Shown here: piece by piece, positions 35,305-44,328 of the stretch
Numbering within the stretch: position 1 is the first letter of the stretch
How the letters are laid out: each line of letters starts with the position of its first letter
From: Mycobacterium gordonae
Lineage (GTDB): Bacteria > Actinomycetota > Actinomycetes > Mycobacteriales > Mycobacteriaceae
Reading direction: 5' to 3'
Assembly: GCF_002101675.1 (NCBI RefSeq)
Contig: NZ_LQOY01000052.1
Location: 1-50,520, forward strand
Length of the DNA: 50,520 nt
The notes under the pieces: generated by a model
Database searches by the model: none
Told to the model about the DNA's origin: nothing
Seen by the model: only the letters and a program-made list of their open reading frames with translations
Program-made: the position numbers and the translations under genes

Positions 35305-36446
35305 GACACCGCGCCGGCCTTGGCCGCCAGGTTCGCTTCGATCTGTTTTATCCAGACTTCGTAGGGCCTGCTGGTGTCCAGTTCAAACTCGAAGCGGTCC
35401 ACCATGTCCGGCCGCACCTCGGCAACGTCGACGTAGAACTGGTCGTACCATCGCCTCAATTGGTAGACGGGCCCGTCCTCCTCGACGAGCAGCGGATTGT
35501 CGATACGGGCCTTGTGCCGCCAGATTTCGACGTCCTGCTCGAAGCCCAACTTTACGTAATCACCGAGCCGAGTGGCGGACTTCACGGCTTCTTCGGCGGG
35601 CAGGTCCTGGGACTTCTTGACGATGATGCCGTACTGCAGCACAAAGGAATTGGCGTCGATTGGGTAGTGGCAGTTGATCAGGACCGTCTGCTGGTCCCCG
35701 GCTGCGTAGTGGTAGGTCAGGTCGTCGATCATGAACGACGGGCCGAAGTACGACGCAACCGAGGTGGTGCCGAGCATCTTCGCGCCCTCGCTGCCCATGT
35801 CGGGCCGTCCTTCGCCGTTCATGTACTGCGTGGCGACATGCCCTTCGAAGATGTTCTTGAAGTAGGTGGGCAGCGACCCGTGGATGTAGAAGAAGTGCGC
35901 CATGTCCACCACGTTGTCGATGATCTCGCGGCAGTTGCTCCCGACAACGGTGGTGTACCAGTGCCAGTCGGTCCACTCGTCGCTGGTGGCACCTTCGATG
36001 CGCGGGATGGTGATCTCCGGGGGCGGCGGATTGTGCTCGGGGTCGTTCCAGACGAACAACATGCCGTCCTGCACCAGCGTGGTCCACGCCGCGGTACGGG
36101 CCAGTCGCGGCGTGCGCTTGGCGTAGGGCACCTGCTTGCAACGGCCGTCGCCACCCCAGCGCCAGTCGTGGAACGGGCAGGCGATCGCGTCGCCCTTCAC
36201 CTCACCCTTCGACAGGTCTCCACCCATATGGCGGCAATGACCGTCGAGCACGTTGATTTTCCCGCCCTCACTGCGAAAGACGACGAGCTTCTGGCCAAAA
36301 GCGTTGACAGCGTGTGGTTTCCCGTCGCCGAAATCGCGGATCAGGCCCAGGCAATGCCAGCCGCGCGCAAATCGGGTGGGCGCCGCCTGCGCCTCAATGA
36401 ACCGAATCTCCTCCTCGGCATCGGATTGCAGCCTCATGGGTCCCAT
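35301..36446 (-). CDS. kshA: 3-ketosteroid 9-alpha-monooxygenase oxygenase subunit (KshA-like)
   Basis: A 381-residue Rieske non-heme iron oxygenase. The Rieske cluster ligands are Cys71-x-His73 (GHCRHMGGD) and Cys90-x2-His93 (CPFHDWRWGGDG). The mononuclear iron site includes His184 and His189 in NVVDMAHFFYIHGS. Long blocks such as SNCREIIDNVVDMAHFFYIH and RIDNPLLVEEDGPVYQLRRWY follow M. tuberculosis KshA (Rv3526) closely. KshA hydroxylates C9 of 3-ketosteroids with the reductase KshB, which is not in this window. Many species carry several KshA paralogues with different substrate ranges, so this may be a side-chain-specific version. It heads a four-gene operon. Confidence 0.92.
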   Translation of the reverse strand: MGPMRLQSDAEEEIRFIEAQAAPTRFARGWHCLGLIRDFGDGKPHAVNAFGQKLVVFRSEGGKINVLDGHCRHMGGDLSKGEVKGDAIACPFHDWRWGGDGRCKQVPYAKRTPRLARTAAWTTLVQDGMLFVWNDPEHNPPPPEITIPRIEGATSDEWTDWHWYTTVVGSNCREIIDNVVDMAHFFYIHGSLPTYFKNIFEGHVATQYMNGEGRPDMGSEGAKMLGTTSVASYFGPSFMIDDLTYHYAAGDQQTVLINCHYPIDANSFVLQYGIIVKKSQDLPAEEAVKSATRLGDYVKLGFEQDVEIWRHKARIDNPLLVEEDGPVYQLRRWYDQFYVDVAEVRPDMVDRFEFELDTSRPYEVWIKQIEANLAAKAGAVS

Positions 36447-36539
36447 TCAACGCTTCTCCGGCGCGCTGCGCGCTCAGCTGTTCCACTGACCAGGAGAAGT
36501 ATTCCGCCACGGCGCCGCAGCGGCTTAGCGTTACCAGGC

Positions 36540-37097
36540 GTGAGCCCGCACAGCACGACGATTCCGGCCGGCCTGCCCGTCTCCGATACGTGCGTCGACC
36601 TGCTGGTGGTCGGCTCGGGCACCGGGATGGCGGCGGCACTGGCCGCCCGGGAGCTGGGGCTGTCGGTGCTGCTCATGGAGAAGTGGTCGTACATCGGCGG
36701 GTCCACGGCGCGCTCGGGCGGCGCGCTGTGGTTGACGATGACGCGTTTTAACCAAAATGCCGCTGCCGGAATAGATCCCGATTTCGGGCGGGGCGCCAGC
36801 GCCTATGACCGCTACTACGGCGACCCCACGGTCAAGCCCAATCCCAATCTGCGCCCGTTGGTCAACGGGCCTTTCTACGCGGTGAAGATGGTGCTCAGCG
36901 ACCTGGGCACCTGTGGCGGGCTCCGGGCTGACGAGTGGGCCCGGGTGCTACGCGAGGACGGCAGCGTCATCGCTGGGCTCTACGCCGTGGGAAACGCCGC
37001 CGCCAACGCCTACGGCACGACGTACTCCGGCGCGGGGGCGACGATCGCGCAGGGCCTGGTGTACGGCTTCATTGCGGCTCGGGACGCGGCGTGCTAG
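36540..37097 (+). pseudogene. kstD-like 3-ketosteroid delta1-dehydrogenase with large internal deletion
   Basis: An open frame of only 185 codons from GTG 36540, against about 560 for KstD. Residues 1-64 are the FAD-binding N-terminus (VVGSGTGMAAALAARELG; GGSTARSGGALW). The frame then jumps near base 36732 to the KstD C-terminus: TRFNQNAAAGIDPDFGRG, AYDRYYGDPTVKPNPNL, then AYGTTYSGAGATI with the catalytic-type Tyr162 and the final FAD loop. About 370 residues, including the two other catalytic tyrosines known in KstD enzymes, are missing, in frame. The product should be inactive as a dehydrogenase. It is divergent from kshA over 93 bases, and its stop overlaps the PadR gene. Confidence 0.85.
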
Positions 37098-37768
37098 TCC
37101 ACCGCGCGCTTGGCCTGGACCTGCTTCTCAACCTCGCGCCAATAGCCCGGTGTGGGGCGCGGCTTACCGAAGCCGCCCTTGCCGGCTTTCTCGATGGTGG
37201 CGGCGGCCTCGTCGATGTCCTTCATCAGCTCCAGCGCGAATTCGCGTTCGGCGGCGTAGTACTTGGCCGCCCAGCGCAGGGCCATCACCGAGTAGGCCCA
37301 AGCGGGTTCCGCCTCGGCTCCCTCTGCGTCCTCGATCGCTTTGCGGTACCTGGCTTCGGCGTACGCGACGTGTTCGGCGAGAAGTTCTTTGAGCCGGGCA
37401 GGCGTGCTGAGGTGCCCGAACGTCACCCGCAGCAGCATGCTGTGCTTGAGTACCGGCGGATCAAGAGGGGCGTTGTTCGTCCAGTCGGTGATGGCGGCCA
37501 TCCCGGCAGGAGTGATCTTGTAAAGCCGGCGGCTGCGGGTGCCTTCGTCGCGTTCGACGCGCGAGGTCACGAGGCTGAGGCCCTCCAGCTTCTTGAGCTC
37601 GGTGTAGATCTGGCTGTACGAGGGGCTCCAGTAGTAGAGGTCGACGCTCCAGTCGATCCACTTCTTGAGGTCGTAGCCGGAGACTTCCTCTTCGTAGGAC
37701 ATCATGCCGAGCAACGCCCAGCTGGTGGCGGCAAGTGCCGACTTCACCTTGTCGCTGGGCGTTTCCAC
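37094..37768 (-). CDS. PadR-family transcriptional regulator
   Basis: A 224-residue regulator with a GTG start. The N-terminal winged helix has WALLGMMSYEEEVSGYDLKKWID and YSQIYTELKKLEGLSLVTS. The C-terminal dimerisation helices correspond to the virulence-activator alpha C-terminal domain. It probably represses neighbouring catabolic genes in response to a ligand. Its stop overlaps that of the deleted kstD gene by a few bases (convergent), and its promoter region of about 86 bases is shared with the divergent thioesterase gene. Confidence 0.9.
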   Translation of the reverse strand: METPSDKVKSALAATSWALLGMMSYEEEVSGYDLKKWIDWSVDLYYWSPSYSQIYTELKKLEGLSLVTSRVERDEGTRSRRLYKITPAGMAAITDWTNNAPLDPPVLKHSMLLRVTFGHLSTPARLKELLAEHVAYAEARYRKAIEDAEGAEAEPAWAYSVMALRWAAKYYAAEREFALELMKDIDEAAATIEKAGKGGFGKPRPTPGYWREVEKQVQAKRAVD

Positions 37769-37854
37769 GCCAAAAGGTTAACAATCAGCAGCGCAGTTTT
37801 GCGTGACCACGGACCGCTGACCGGGACATCGGTCGCTGCTCTAGGGTGACGGAC

Positions 37855-38463
37855 ATGGTGGATTCGTTTGAGTCGATGACTGATTCGTTGCCGGTGTACG
37901 AGTCGCTTGCGGCATCGGTGCGACGGTTGATCGACGCGACGATTCGCACCGAGGTGGACCACGACGTCATCGCGGCCGCGACCGCCAAGATTGACAGCGT
38001 CACAGCCGAACTCAGCGCCGAGCTGATGCCAGGAACGTTCGGTGAGCGCGGAAGCGACGACGGGCAGGGCATCGCATCGGGCAATGTCGTTGTGGGCGTT
38101 CGCAATCCGTCCGCTCCCCCACTGGTGGTGCACCATGAGGACAACGGATCGGTGTGGACGGAATTCACCCTCGGCGCCGCATTCGAAGGTCCCATCGCGC
38201 ATGTGCACGGCGGTGTCTCGGCCATGATCCTCGACCACATCCTCGGAGCCACCGCACACCGCCCCGGCCGCCCGGCTTATACCGGGACGCTGACGCTGCG
38301 CTATCACCAGCGAACCCCGCTGCGGCAACCGTTGCGGGCGGACGCATGGGTGGACCGGGTGGAGGGCGTCAAGACATTTGCGGTCGGACAGATCAGCGGC
38401 GCCGCGGGGGTCATGGTCTCTGCCGAAGGCATCTTCATTCACCCGCGGAATATGAGCACGTAA
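37855..38463 (+). CDS. PaaI/hotdog-fold thioesterase
   Basis: A 202-residue protein. The hotdog domain occupies the C-terminal about 120 residues and shows the VHGGVSAMILDHILG signature of acyl-CoA thioesterases. The N-terminal about 75 residues form a helical extension found in several mycobacterial homologues. ATG 37855 is eight bases after AGGG; GTG 37846 is the alternative. The enzyme would release a free acid from an acyl- or aryl-CoA, fitting the catabolic neighbourhood. A 185-base gap with no visible gene separates it from the lipoprotein gene. Confidence 0.85.
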   Translation: MVDSFESMTDSLPVYESLAASVRRLIDATIRTEVDHDVIAAATAKIDSVTAELSAELMPGTFGERGSDDGQGIASGNVVVGVRNPSAPPLVVHHEDNGSVWTEFTLGAAFEGPIAHVHGGVSAMILDHILGATAHRPGRPAYTGTLTLRYHQRTPLRQPLRADAWVDRVEGVKTFAVGQISGAAGVMVSAEGIFIHPRNMST

Positions 38464-38648
38464 CGTCCAAGCCCCGGCGCCTCATCGCTGTTGTCGCGCA
38501 AAGGCGGGCAACGCGGGAGCCGCCTGACGCCTGGGCGTCACTTGAATCACAGCTGCCACGTCTGTCTCCGACGATAACGAGTGGCGATGCGCCCGCCTAC
38601 GAGCGACAACGGTCCTATGCTGCAGACACCCTGGCGAAAGGACCATTG

Positions 38649-39176
38649 ATGTCGAGAATGATCTGGCTGCTGGCCGCGCTCACGACCTGCTCGTTGCCAG
38701 CTTGCGGGTCGTCGCCCCATGCGTCACCGCCCGCCTCGTCCAGCACCTCCGCGAAGCCGGCCATGCCGGCAGCATCGGCCACCAAACCGGCCGCGCCGGC
38801 GAGCAGCCTCACGCCGGCGCCGGCGACCACCACCAGCACCACCCCGGACTGCGTCGGGCTTTCGATTTGCCCGCCGCCACCGCCGGATGCCGATGGAAAT
38901 CCGGCGTGCTTCTACTCCGACGGCTGGCAGGCCACCTCATCCGGCGCGGGTATCGAGGTCTGGTATTTCCATGAGCCGCAAAACATGTCGACGCCCGACA
39001 AGGTGACCGCGGTGGTTCGCAAGAAGGATGGCAGCACCGAATCGCAGGTCGCCGAGATCGAAGCCGGGCAGCAGGTCCACCGGTTCGAGTTCCCGACAAC
39101 CGACAAGTCGACCATCGCCGAAGTGTTGTTCGACAGCAGCAGTGGCCGCTGCTTCGTGGTCGGACCAGGAAGCTAG
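38649..39176 (+). CDS. Secreted lipoprotein, function unknown
   Basis: A 175-residue exported protein. A short signal peptide (MSRMIWLLAALTTCSLPAC) ends in a lipobox-like LPAC with lipidated Cys19. A low-complexity Ser/Ala/Pro/Thr linker (about 20-70) follows, then a small globular domain with cysteines in DCVGLSICPPPP, GNPACFYSDGW and SGRCFVVG that could form two disulfides. AAAGGA lies eight bases before ATG 38649. The domain is not one I recognise. Its stop overlaps the convergent SDR gene by four bases. Confidence 0.8.
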   Translation: MSRMIWLLAALTTCSLPACGSSPHASPPASSSTSAKPAMPAASATKPAAPASSLTPAPATTTSTTPDCVGLSICPPPPPDADGNPACFYSDGWQATSSGAGIEVWYFHEPQNMSTPDKVTAVVRKKDGSTESQVAEIEAGQQVHRFEFPTTDKSTIAEVLFDSSSGRCFVVGPGS

Positions 39177-39946
39177 GGCCGCTGCAGGACCGCTGCCGCG
39201 CCACCGGGCGCGCCTCTGGCAACCACGACCGGCATGGACGTCGACGCATTGGTGCCCAGGATGGTGTGGACCACCTCGACAAGGTCCTCGACCGGCATCA
39301 GCTTTCCGGGCATGCAGCCGCGAGACACCCAGAGCGGATACGCCTGCATCGCCAGTTCGCGGTCCCACCCGGCATTCATCCCGGTCTGGGCGTCACCCTC
39401 ACCCCCCGCGCACTCACCGACGACGAGATTCGTGAAGCCGATATCGGGATGTTCGGCCCGCCATGCTTCGACCAGCCGTTCCAGCGCCGCCTTGCTGACC
39501 CCGTACGCTCCCAGTCCCGGCCAGGGCGGCCCGAACGTCCCCGCGTCCGACGACAGGTAGATCACTTTGCCGGCGGATGCCGACAGATGCGGCACCGCCG
39601 CCGCCGTCACCAGCGACGCACCGATCACGTTGGTGTCGAAGATGCGCCGCCAGGTCTGGACATCGGTCTCCGCCAGCGGCACCAGTGGACTGATCGCGGG
39701 CGAATACACCAGGTTGTCGATGCCGCCGAGCGCTGCGGCGGCGGCATCGATACCGGAACGCGCCGAGGACTGGTCGGTGACGTCGCATTCGACGGCGAAC
39801 GCGCCCGGACCCGCCTCGTCAGCGGCCGCCTCGATCCGCTCGCGGCGCCGTGCGAGCAGCGCGACTTGGTCCCCGCGCCGCGCTAATCCGACACCGATAC
39901 ACCGCCCCAGCCCACTCGAGGCTCCCACCACTACTGTTTTTGCCAT
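39173..39946 (-). CDS. Short-chain dehydrogenase/reductase
   Basis: A 257-residue SDR with VGASSGLG, CDVTD, a serine strand (VIYLSSDAG) and YGVSK with catalytic Tyr and Lys. ATG 39946 is supported by GGAGG with good spacing; the frame opens at 39973. The C-terminus contains an unusual GECAGGEGDAQTGMNAGWD stretch. The expected NNAG motif reads YSPA here. Substrate unknown. The region upstream (39947-40177) is a divergent promoter region of 231 bases. Confidence 0.85.
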   Translation of the reverse strand: MAKTVVVGASSGLGRCIGVGLARRGDQVALLARRRERIEAAADEAGPGAFAVECDVTDQSSARSGIDAAAAALGGIDNLVYSPAISPLVPLAETDVQTWRRIFDTNVIGASLVTAAAVPHLSASAGKVIYLSSDAGTFGPPWPGLGAYGVSKAALERLVEAWRAEHPDIGFTNLVVGECAGGEGDAQTGMNAGWDRELAMQAYPLWVSRGCMPGKLMPVEDLVEVVHTILGTNASTSMPVVVARGAPGGAAAVLQRP

Positions 39947-40049
39947 AGTGACCTCCGCCGCAGAGCATGACACATGCCCGGGACCCGATGAGAACGGGGT
40001 TACCGTTTAAGGAGCATGTCATTGTCCACTGGCCGGGTCCTGCTGCGCT

Positions 40050-40074
40050 GTTTAAGGAACCCATTCCCGGGTAG
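40050..40074 (+). promoter_or_regulatory. SigF-like promoter
   Basis: GTTT (40050-40053), a 15-base spacer and GGGTAG (40069-40074) fit the mycobacterial SigF promoter pattern GTTT-N15-17-GGGTAT with one mismatch. It faces the small membrane protein gene that begins about 100 bases downstream, so that gene may belong to the stationary-phase or envelope-stress response. Confidence 0.55.
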
Positions 40075-40177
40075 GCAATTTCCCAAGAGGAAACACCGGC
40101 CAACGAGGGCCGCACCGCCGCCGACAGTCGCAACGCCAAACAAACAGGCGCAGATGATTTCTCACGAGGAGCACACA

Positions 40178-40486
40178 GTGGACCCCACGACGGACCCGGT
40201 CGATCACGATCGGACCACCCGCCAGCACGCCGGCGAGGCCATGAAGAACGGCGCCAACTCAGTCGGCATCGCCGCGGTCGGCGTCGGAGTCATGGCGTTG
40301 ATCATCGGATTGTTCGCCTTCGCCACCGGCAACCCCGGCGTCGGCACGGCAGGCGTCGTCATTGCGGTGTTGCTCGCGGCCACCGGTTTGGTGTGGCTGC
40401 GTCGCACCCACAACCGGGTGCGCGCCGCGGAAGTGCAATGGCACGAGTCGCATTCCGACCGACCGCCGCCCCCACCGACCAGTTAA
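40178..40486 (+). CDS. Small two-helix membrane protein
   Basis: A 102-residue protein with a charged N-terminus, two hydrophobic segments (SVGIAAVGVGVMALIIGLFAF and GTAGVVIAVLLAATGLVWL) and a basic, proline-rich tail. GTG 40178 follows GAGGAG by about seven bases, whereas the longer frame from 40016 crosses the SigF-like promoter. Function unknown; probably an envelope protein. It is convergent with the hydrolase gene, with one base between the stops. Confidence 0.75.
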   Translation: MDPTTDPVDHDRTTRQHAGEAMKNGANSVGIAAVGVGVMALIIGLFAFATGNPGVGTAGVVIAVLLAATGLVWLRRTHNRVRAAEVQWHESHSDRPPPPPTS

Positions 40487-40487
40487 G

Positions 40488-41270
40488 TCAGAGGCACGCT
40501 TGTTCGAACAGCCCGGAATCGTGCGCACAGACGATGGTTAACCCCGGTTCCCGGCGTTCGTAGAGTTCTGCCAGCCGCGCCTGGTTGTCGAGCAGTTGTT
40601 GGCGGTTGAAGGCGAACATCTCCTCGTAGGCTCGCAGCATCAACGGCACGCGGGATCTATTCAGGGTGCCGGAATGGTAGAACGCGTCGCCGCAGTGCAG
40701 CACCCATTGCTCACCGGCTTGCTTACTGGCTTGGACGGCCACCGCCGCGTGCCCGCGGGTGTGACCCGGCATGGGCACCAGCACCACTCCTTCGCCGATG
40801 GCATCGAGGGGTTTGGCCGAGAAACCACGCCACGGCTCGCCCGCCGCGTCATGCTCAACCAGCTTTGGCCCGTGTGCCCACTGCACGCTGCGGTACCGCA
40901 GCCGTTCGCGCAGCGAAGGGGCGTGGACGGCGCCGCGCGCCTCGGCCGCAGTCACGTGCACCTGCGCGTCGGGAAAGTCGGCGAGCCCGCCGATGTGGTC
41001 AAAATCAAAGTGCGTCAACACGATGTGACGCACATCGGACGACCGGAATCCCAGTTGCGAGATCTGATGTAGTGCCGTCTCACTCTGCTCGAACACCGGC
41101 CGAATGACGTGACGGAAGGGCCCGACACGGCCGGGGTCCCGGCAGTCCTGCGAGCCGAAGCCGGTGTCTACCAAGACAAGTGCGTTGTCCGTCTCAAGTA
41201 GTAGGACGTGACACACCATCCGGGCACCCGGAGTATGCATGGTGCCGCAGTTGAGATGGTGGACTTTCAC
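40488..41270 (-). CDS. Metallo-beta-lactamase-fold hydrolase (lactonase-like)
   Basis: A 260-residue metallohydrolase. The first metal motif reads [10 protein letters not shown], so the usual HxHxDH has Asp in place of the second His. [10 protein letters not shown] and HCGDAFYH supply later ligands, and a terminal AHD is present. The overall layout fits lactonases of the AiiA/AttM type more than beta-lactamases. GTG 41270 is chosen because GAAGGGGAAGCTT gives a good ribosome site. An upstream TTG (41297) and GTG (41294) are possible. The gene ends close to the convergent membrane protein gene and follows the PE_PGRS gene by 47 bases on the same strand. Confidence 0.85.
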   Translation of the reverse strand: MKVHHLNCGTMHTPGARMVCHVLLLETDNALVLVDTGFGSQDCRDPGRVGPFRHVIRPVFEQSETALHQISQLGFRSSDVRHIVLTHFDFDHIGGLADFPDAQVHVTAAEARGAVHAPSLRERLRYRSVQWAHGPKLVEHDAAGEPWRGFSAKPLDAIGEGVVLVPMPGHTRGHAAVAVQASKQAGEQWVLHCGDAFYHSGTLNRSRVPLMLRAYEEMFAFNRQQLLDNQARLAELYERREPGLTIVCAHDSGLFEQACL

Positions 41271-41317
41271 AAGCTTCCCCTTCGGGGTCGACACCAAGGT
41301 GTCGAGAATGTACCTCG

Positions 41318-44278
41318 CTAACCCGGCCCGGTGCTGCCGTCCGCGCCGGGTAAACCGGGGCCGTCGGGGCCGAGCCCGGGCACACCGCCGATGCCGCCAA
41401 TAGCCACACCGTCTGAGTACGCGTCGCCGCCCTTTCCGCCGTCGCCGCCAGTGAAGCCTGCCCCGAAGCTGTCACCGCCCGACCCACCGTGACCACCGGT
41501 GGCCTTTGCGCTCTGGAAGCTGTGCGCGATGCCGCCTTGGCCGCCGGTGCCGCCTAGGGCGCCAGTGCCCCCGAACCCGGCCGTGCCACCATACGTTTCG
41601 CCGACTCCGTGGTGCGTTGCATCACCGCCGGCGCCGCCGGTACCCCCGATGCCGGTGGCGCCGGTGGCCGTGCCGCCCATTCCGCCGGTGCCACCGACGG
41701 CCGCGGCCGTTGCGGTAGTGCCGTTGATATAGACATCCCCCCCGTGCCCGCCGCGCGCTGAGCCGAAGTTATTGACACCCTTACCGCCGTCGCCGCCGCT
41801 GCCGCCGATGACGTCATGCGTGTACGCCGGGTTATCCGCAGTCACGCTGCCGCCGTAGCCGCCTGACCCGCCGATGCCGAGACTCCCGTTGCCCCCGTCA
41901 CCTCCGCGTCCCGGAGCAACCTCGCCTATCCCCGCGGTGTAGGTGAAACCCGCGTTGCCGCCGCCACCCCCAAGGGCCCCGTCGCCGCCGTCGCCGCCGT
42001 CGCCGGAGGTCGCTGTCGCGGTCGAGTCGACGTTGAAGATGGTCGCGTCACCGCCGTCACCACCGACCCCACCGGCGCCCGTGGCGCCGCCGTTGCCACC
42101 GTGACCACCGATTCCGCCGGTGACGCTTCCCGTTCCGCCGCTCATCGCTTGGCCCCCACGGCCACCGAATCCACCGACTGTCGTTCCTACTCCGCCGTCA
42201 CCGGCCGCGCCGCCATGGGCCGTGCCGAGACCGTTATTGAATGCGGGTCCACCGGCTCCGCCGAGACCGCCGATGCCGCCGAGTGCGGCGCCACCTTTAC
42301 CGCCAGAACCGCCGATCGCCGTCGCGTGGGAATTGGGATCATCGATAGCGGCCGTGCCACCGGTTCCACCGCGACCGGATCCCGAGCCGCCGTTGTCGGT
42401 CCCCTGCCCGCCGTCTCCACCGGTGCCGCCGATAACCGTGACCGTGGACGCGCTGTTGTTCACGTCTGCCACCCCGCCGTTGCCCCCGTCGCCGCCGCCG
42501 GTTGTGTAGCCGATGCCACCCCTGCCGCCGTCGCCGGGATGGAGGTTGCCGGTTCCGCTGGTATAGGTCACACCACCGTCGCCGCCGCGCCCGCCGTGGG
42601 CTCCATCACCACCGGCCCCGCCATCACCGCCGACAGCCGTGGCCGCAGAATCGTTGTTAGTGATATACGCGTCGCCGCCGAACCCACCGTCCCCGCCGTT
42701 GCCGGTGGCACCGCCAGCGCCTCCCGCACCACCGGAACCGCCAGCGACGCTTGCCGTTCCGATGTTCTGAGCGTCGCCTCCCCAGCCGCCGGCACCGCCG
42801 TCGCCACTGCCGGCGCCGGCTCCGCCGTCGCCCCCTTTACCGCCATTACCCGCCATGACGCCGGCGTCGCCGCCGTTGCCGCCACGCCCGCCGTTCCCGC
42901 CACCGGCCCCGGCATTGCCGCCGGCTCCGCCGGCGCCACCGCTGCCGTACTGACCCCCCTTGCCACCGAATCCGCCGTCACCGCCGTTGCCGAGACCGGT
43001 TGCTGTCCAACCGGTTCCGCCCGCTCCGCCGGTGCCGCCGTCATTCGGGACGAGGACGCCGTCGGCGCCGGTGGCTCCCTCAGTGAGCCCCGCACCGCCG
43101 ACGCCACCGGCGCCCACCGCACCCGGGTTACCGCCGGTGCCGCCCGTGCCGCCGTTGGGATCGGTGGCATCGCCGTTGCCGCCGGCACCGCCGTTGCCCG
43201 GTGCCCCCGCATTGCCGCCGGCACCTCCGTCCCCACCACTGCCGGTGAGCCCGGCGGCGCCGAAGAGTGCCGAACCGCGTCCGCCCACGCCACCGATGCC
43301 ACCATTGCCACCGTGACCGGCCGAGCCGCTGTCGCCGCCGGTACCGCCGTTCACCCCGCCGCCGGCGCCGCTCGCATCCCAGCCGGCACCACCAGTACCC
43401 CCGGCCCCGCCGGCCCCACCGTGACCCCCTTGTCCACCCGCCCCGCCGGTACCGAACAGCGCACCACCGTTACCGCCCGCGCCACCGTTTCCGCCAACAC
43501 CGCCATTGCCGCCCAGACCACCGGTGCCGCCCGCGGATGTCGCGGTGCCCGGGGCACCCGTGGATCCGACCTCGCCGGCCGCGCCACCGCCGCCGACGCC
43601 ACCGGCGCCGCCGTTGCCGAAAAGCAATGCGCTGCCACCGGTTCCGCCGGTTCCGCCGGTCGCGCCGATGCCACCGCTGCCGCCGGTGCCGCCATCGCCC
43701 CATAACCAGCCGCCGGCACCACCAGTGCCGCCGGCGCCACCGCCAAACCCGCCGATGCCGCCCGTTCCGCCGCTGCCGAGCAACCCGGCGTTACCGCCGG
43801 GCCCTCCCGCCTGACCGGGCGCACCCGACCCGCCGGCGCCGCCGTTGCCCCATAGAATTCCGCCCGCCCCACCGGCTTGCCCGGTCCCCGGCGCACCGTT
43901 GGTGCCGTCGCCGATCAAAGGGCGGCCCAGCACCACATTGGTAGGCGTGTTGATCACCGCCAACACTTGATCTATCAACGCCTGCAATGGATTTGCGCCA
44001 GCGGCCTCGGCCGCCGAATACGCCGCGCCGGCACCGCTCAATGCCTGCACGAACTCGGCGTGAAAGGCCGCAGCCTGCACACTGAACGCGTGATATTGCC
44101 GGGCATGTTCTGAAAACAGTGCGGCGACGGCTGCCGATACCTCATCGCCGGCGGCCGCCAATACTGTTGTGGTCGGCCCGAACGCCGCTTGATTGGCAGC
44201 GCCGATCGACGAGCCGATGCCCGTAGCCTCGGCCGCTGCCGCCAGCAGGCAGTCGGGTGTTGCGATGACGTATGACAT
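41318..44278 (-). CDS. PE_PGRS family protein, 986 residues
   Basis: The N-terminal PE domain (about 1-95, starting [20 protein letters not shown]) is followed by the conserved GRPLIGDG linker near residue 120 and then an extended Gly-Gly-Ala/Asn repeat region. The first part (about 130-535) is classical GGAGG-type PGRS with GNGG and GTGG blocks. The rest is a more Asp/Thr-rich region built as a 208-residue tandem duplication with a short third start. PE proteins are exported by ESX-5 and lie at the cell surface. GGAG precedes ATG 44278 by about seven bases. It follows another PE_PGRS gene by 50 bases and may be co-transcribed with it. Confidence 0.93.
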   Translation of the reverse strand: MSYVIATPDCLLAAAAEATGIGSSIGAANQAAFGPTTTVLAAAGDEVSAAVAALFSEHARQYHAFSVQAAAFHAEFVQALSGAGAAYSAAEAAGANPLQALIDQVLAVINTPTNVVLGRPLIGDGTNGAPGTGQAGGAGGILWGNGGAGGSGAPGQAGGPGGNAGLLGSGGTGGIGGFGGGAGGTGGAGGWLWGDGGTGGSGGIGATGGTGGTGGSALLFGNGGAGGVGGGGAAGEVGSTGAPGTATSAGGTGGLGGNGGVGGNGGAGGNGGALFGTGGAGGQGGHGGAGGAGGTGGAGWDASGAGGGVNGGTGGDSGSAGHGGNGGIGGVGGRGSALFGAAGLTGSGGDGGAGGNAGAPGNGGAGGNGDATDPNGGTGGTGGNPGAVGAGGVGGAGLTEGATGADGVLVPNDGGTGGAGGTGWTATGLGNGGDGGFGGKGGQYGSGGAGGAGGNAGAGGGNGGRGGNGGDAGVMAGNGGKGGDGGAGAGSGDGGAGGWGGDAQNIGTASVAGGSGGAGGAGGATGNGGDGGFGGDAYITNNDSAATAVGGDGGAGGDGAHGGRGGDGGVTYTSGTGNLHPGDGGRGGIGYTTGGGDGGNGGVADVNNSASTVTVIGGTGGDGGQGTDNGGSGSGRGGTGGTAAIDDPNSHATAIGGSGGKGGAALGGIGGLGGAGGPAFNNGLGTAHGGAAGDGGVGTTVGGFGGRGGQAMSGGTGSVTGGIGGHGGNGGATGAGGVGGDGGDATIFNVDSTATATSGDGGDGGDGALGGGGGNAGFTYTAGIGEVAPGRGGDGGNGSLGIGGSGGYGGSVTADNPAYTHDVIGGSGGDGGKGVNNFGSARGGHGGDVYINGTTATAAAVGGTGGMGGTATGATGIGGTGGAGGDATHHGVGETYGGTAGFGGTGALGGTGGQGGIAHSFQSAKATGGHGGSGGDSFGAGFTGGDGGKGGDAYSDGVAIGGIGGVPGLGPDGPGLPGADGSTGPG
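41426..42673 (-). repeat. 208-residue (624-bp) duplicated module inside the PE_PGRS gene
   Basis: Copy A covers residues 536-743 (42673-42050) and copy B residues 744-951 (42049-41426). Matching landmarks are [54 protein letters not shown] and [18 protein letters not shown] third copy begins at residue 952 ([11 protein letters not shown]) and is cut short by the stop. Each module appears to contain five sub-repeats of about 40 residues. Confidence 0.8.
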
Positions 44279-44328
44279 TAGGGGGCTCCAATCAGCTTGA
44301 TTAGGAATGGTTTTGATAGGGATCGCCC

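Noticed and set aside
36447..36539. KstR/KstR2 operators in the kshA-kstD and BVMO-hsaA-like intergenic regions
   Set aside because: I looked for AACnnGTT-centred and CAAGnnCTTG-type palindromes and saw none convincing, so control by the cholesterol regulators is not claimed.
42101..43705. 534-codon open frame antisense to a PE_PGRS gene
   Set aside because: Glycine codons GGC/GGT read as Ala/Pro/Thr on the other strand and avoid stops; there is no ribosome site and the composition is purely a shadow of the PGRS repeats. The same applies to 44347-45681.
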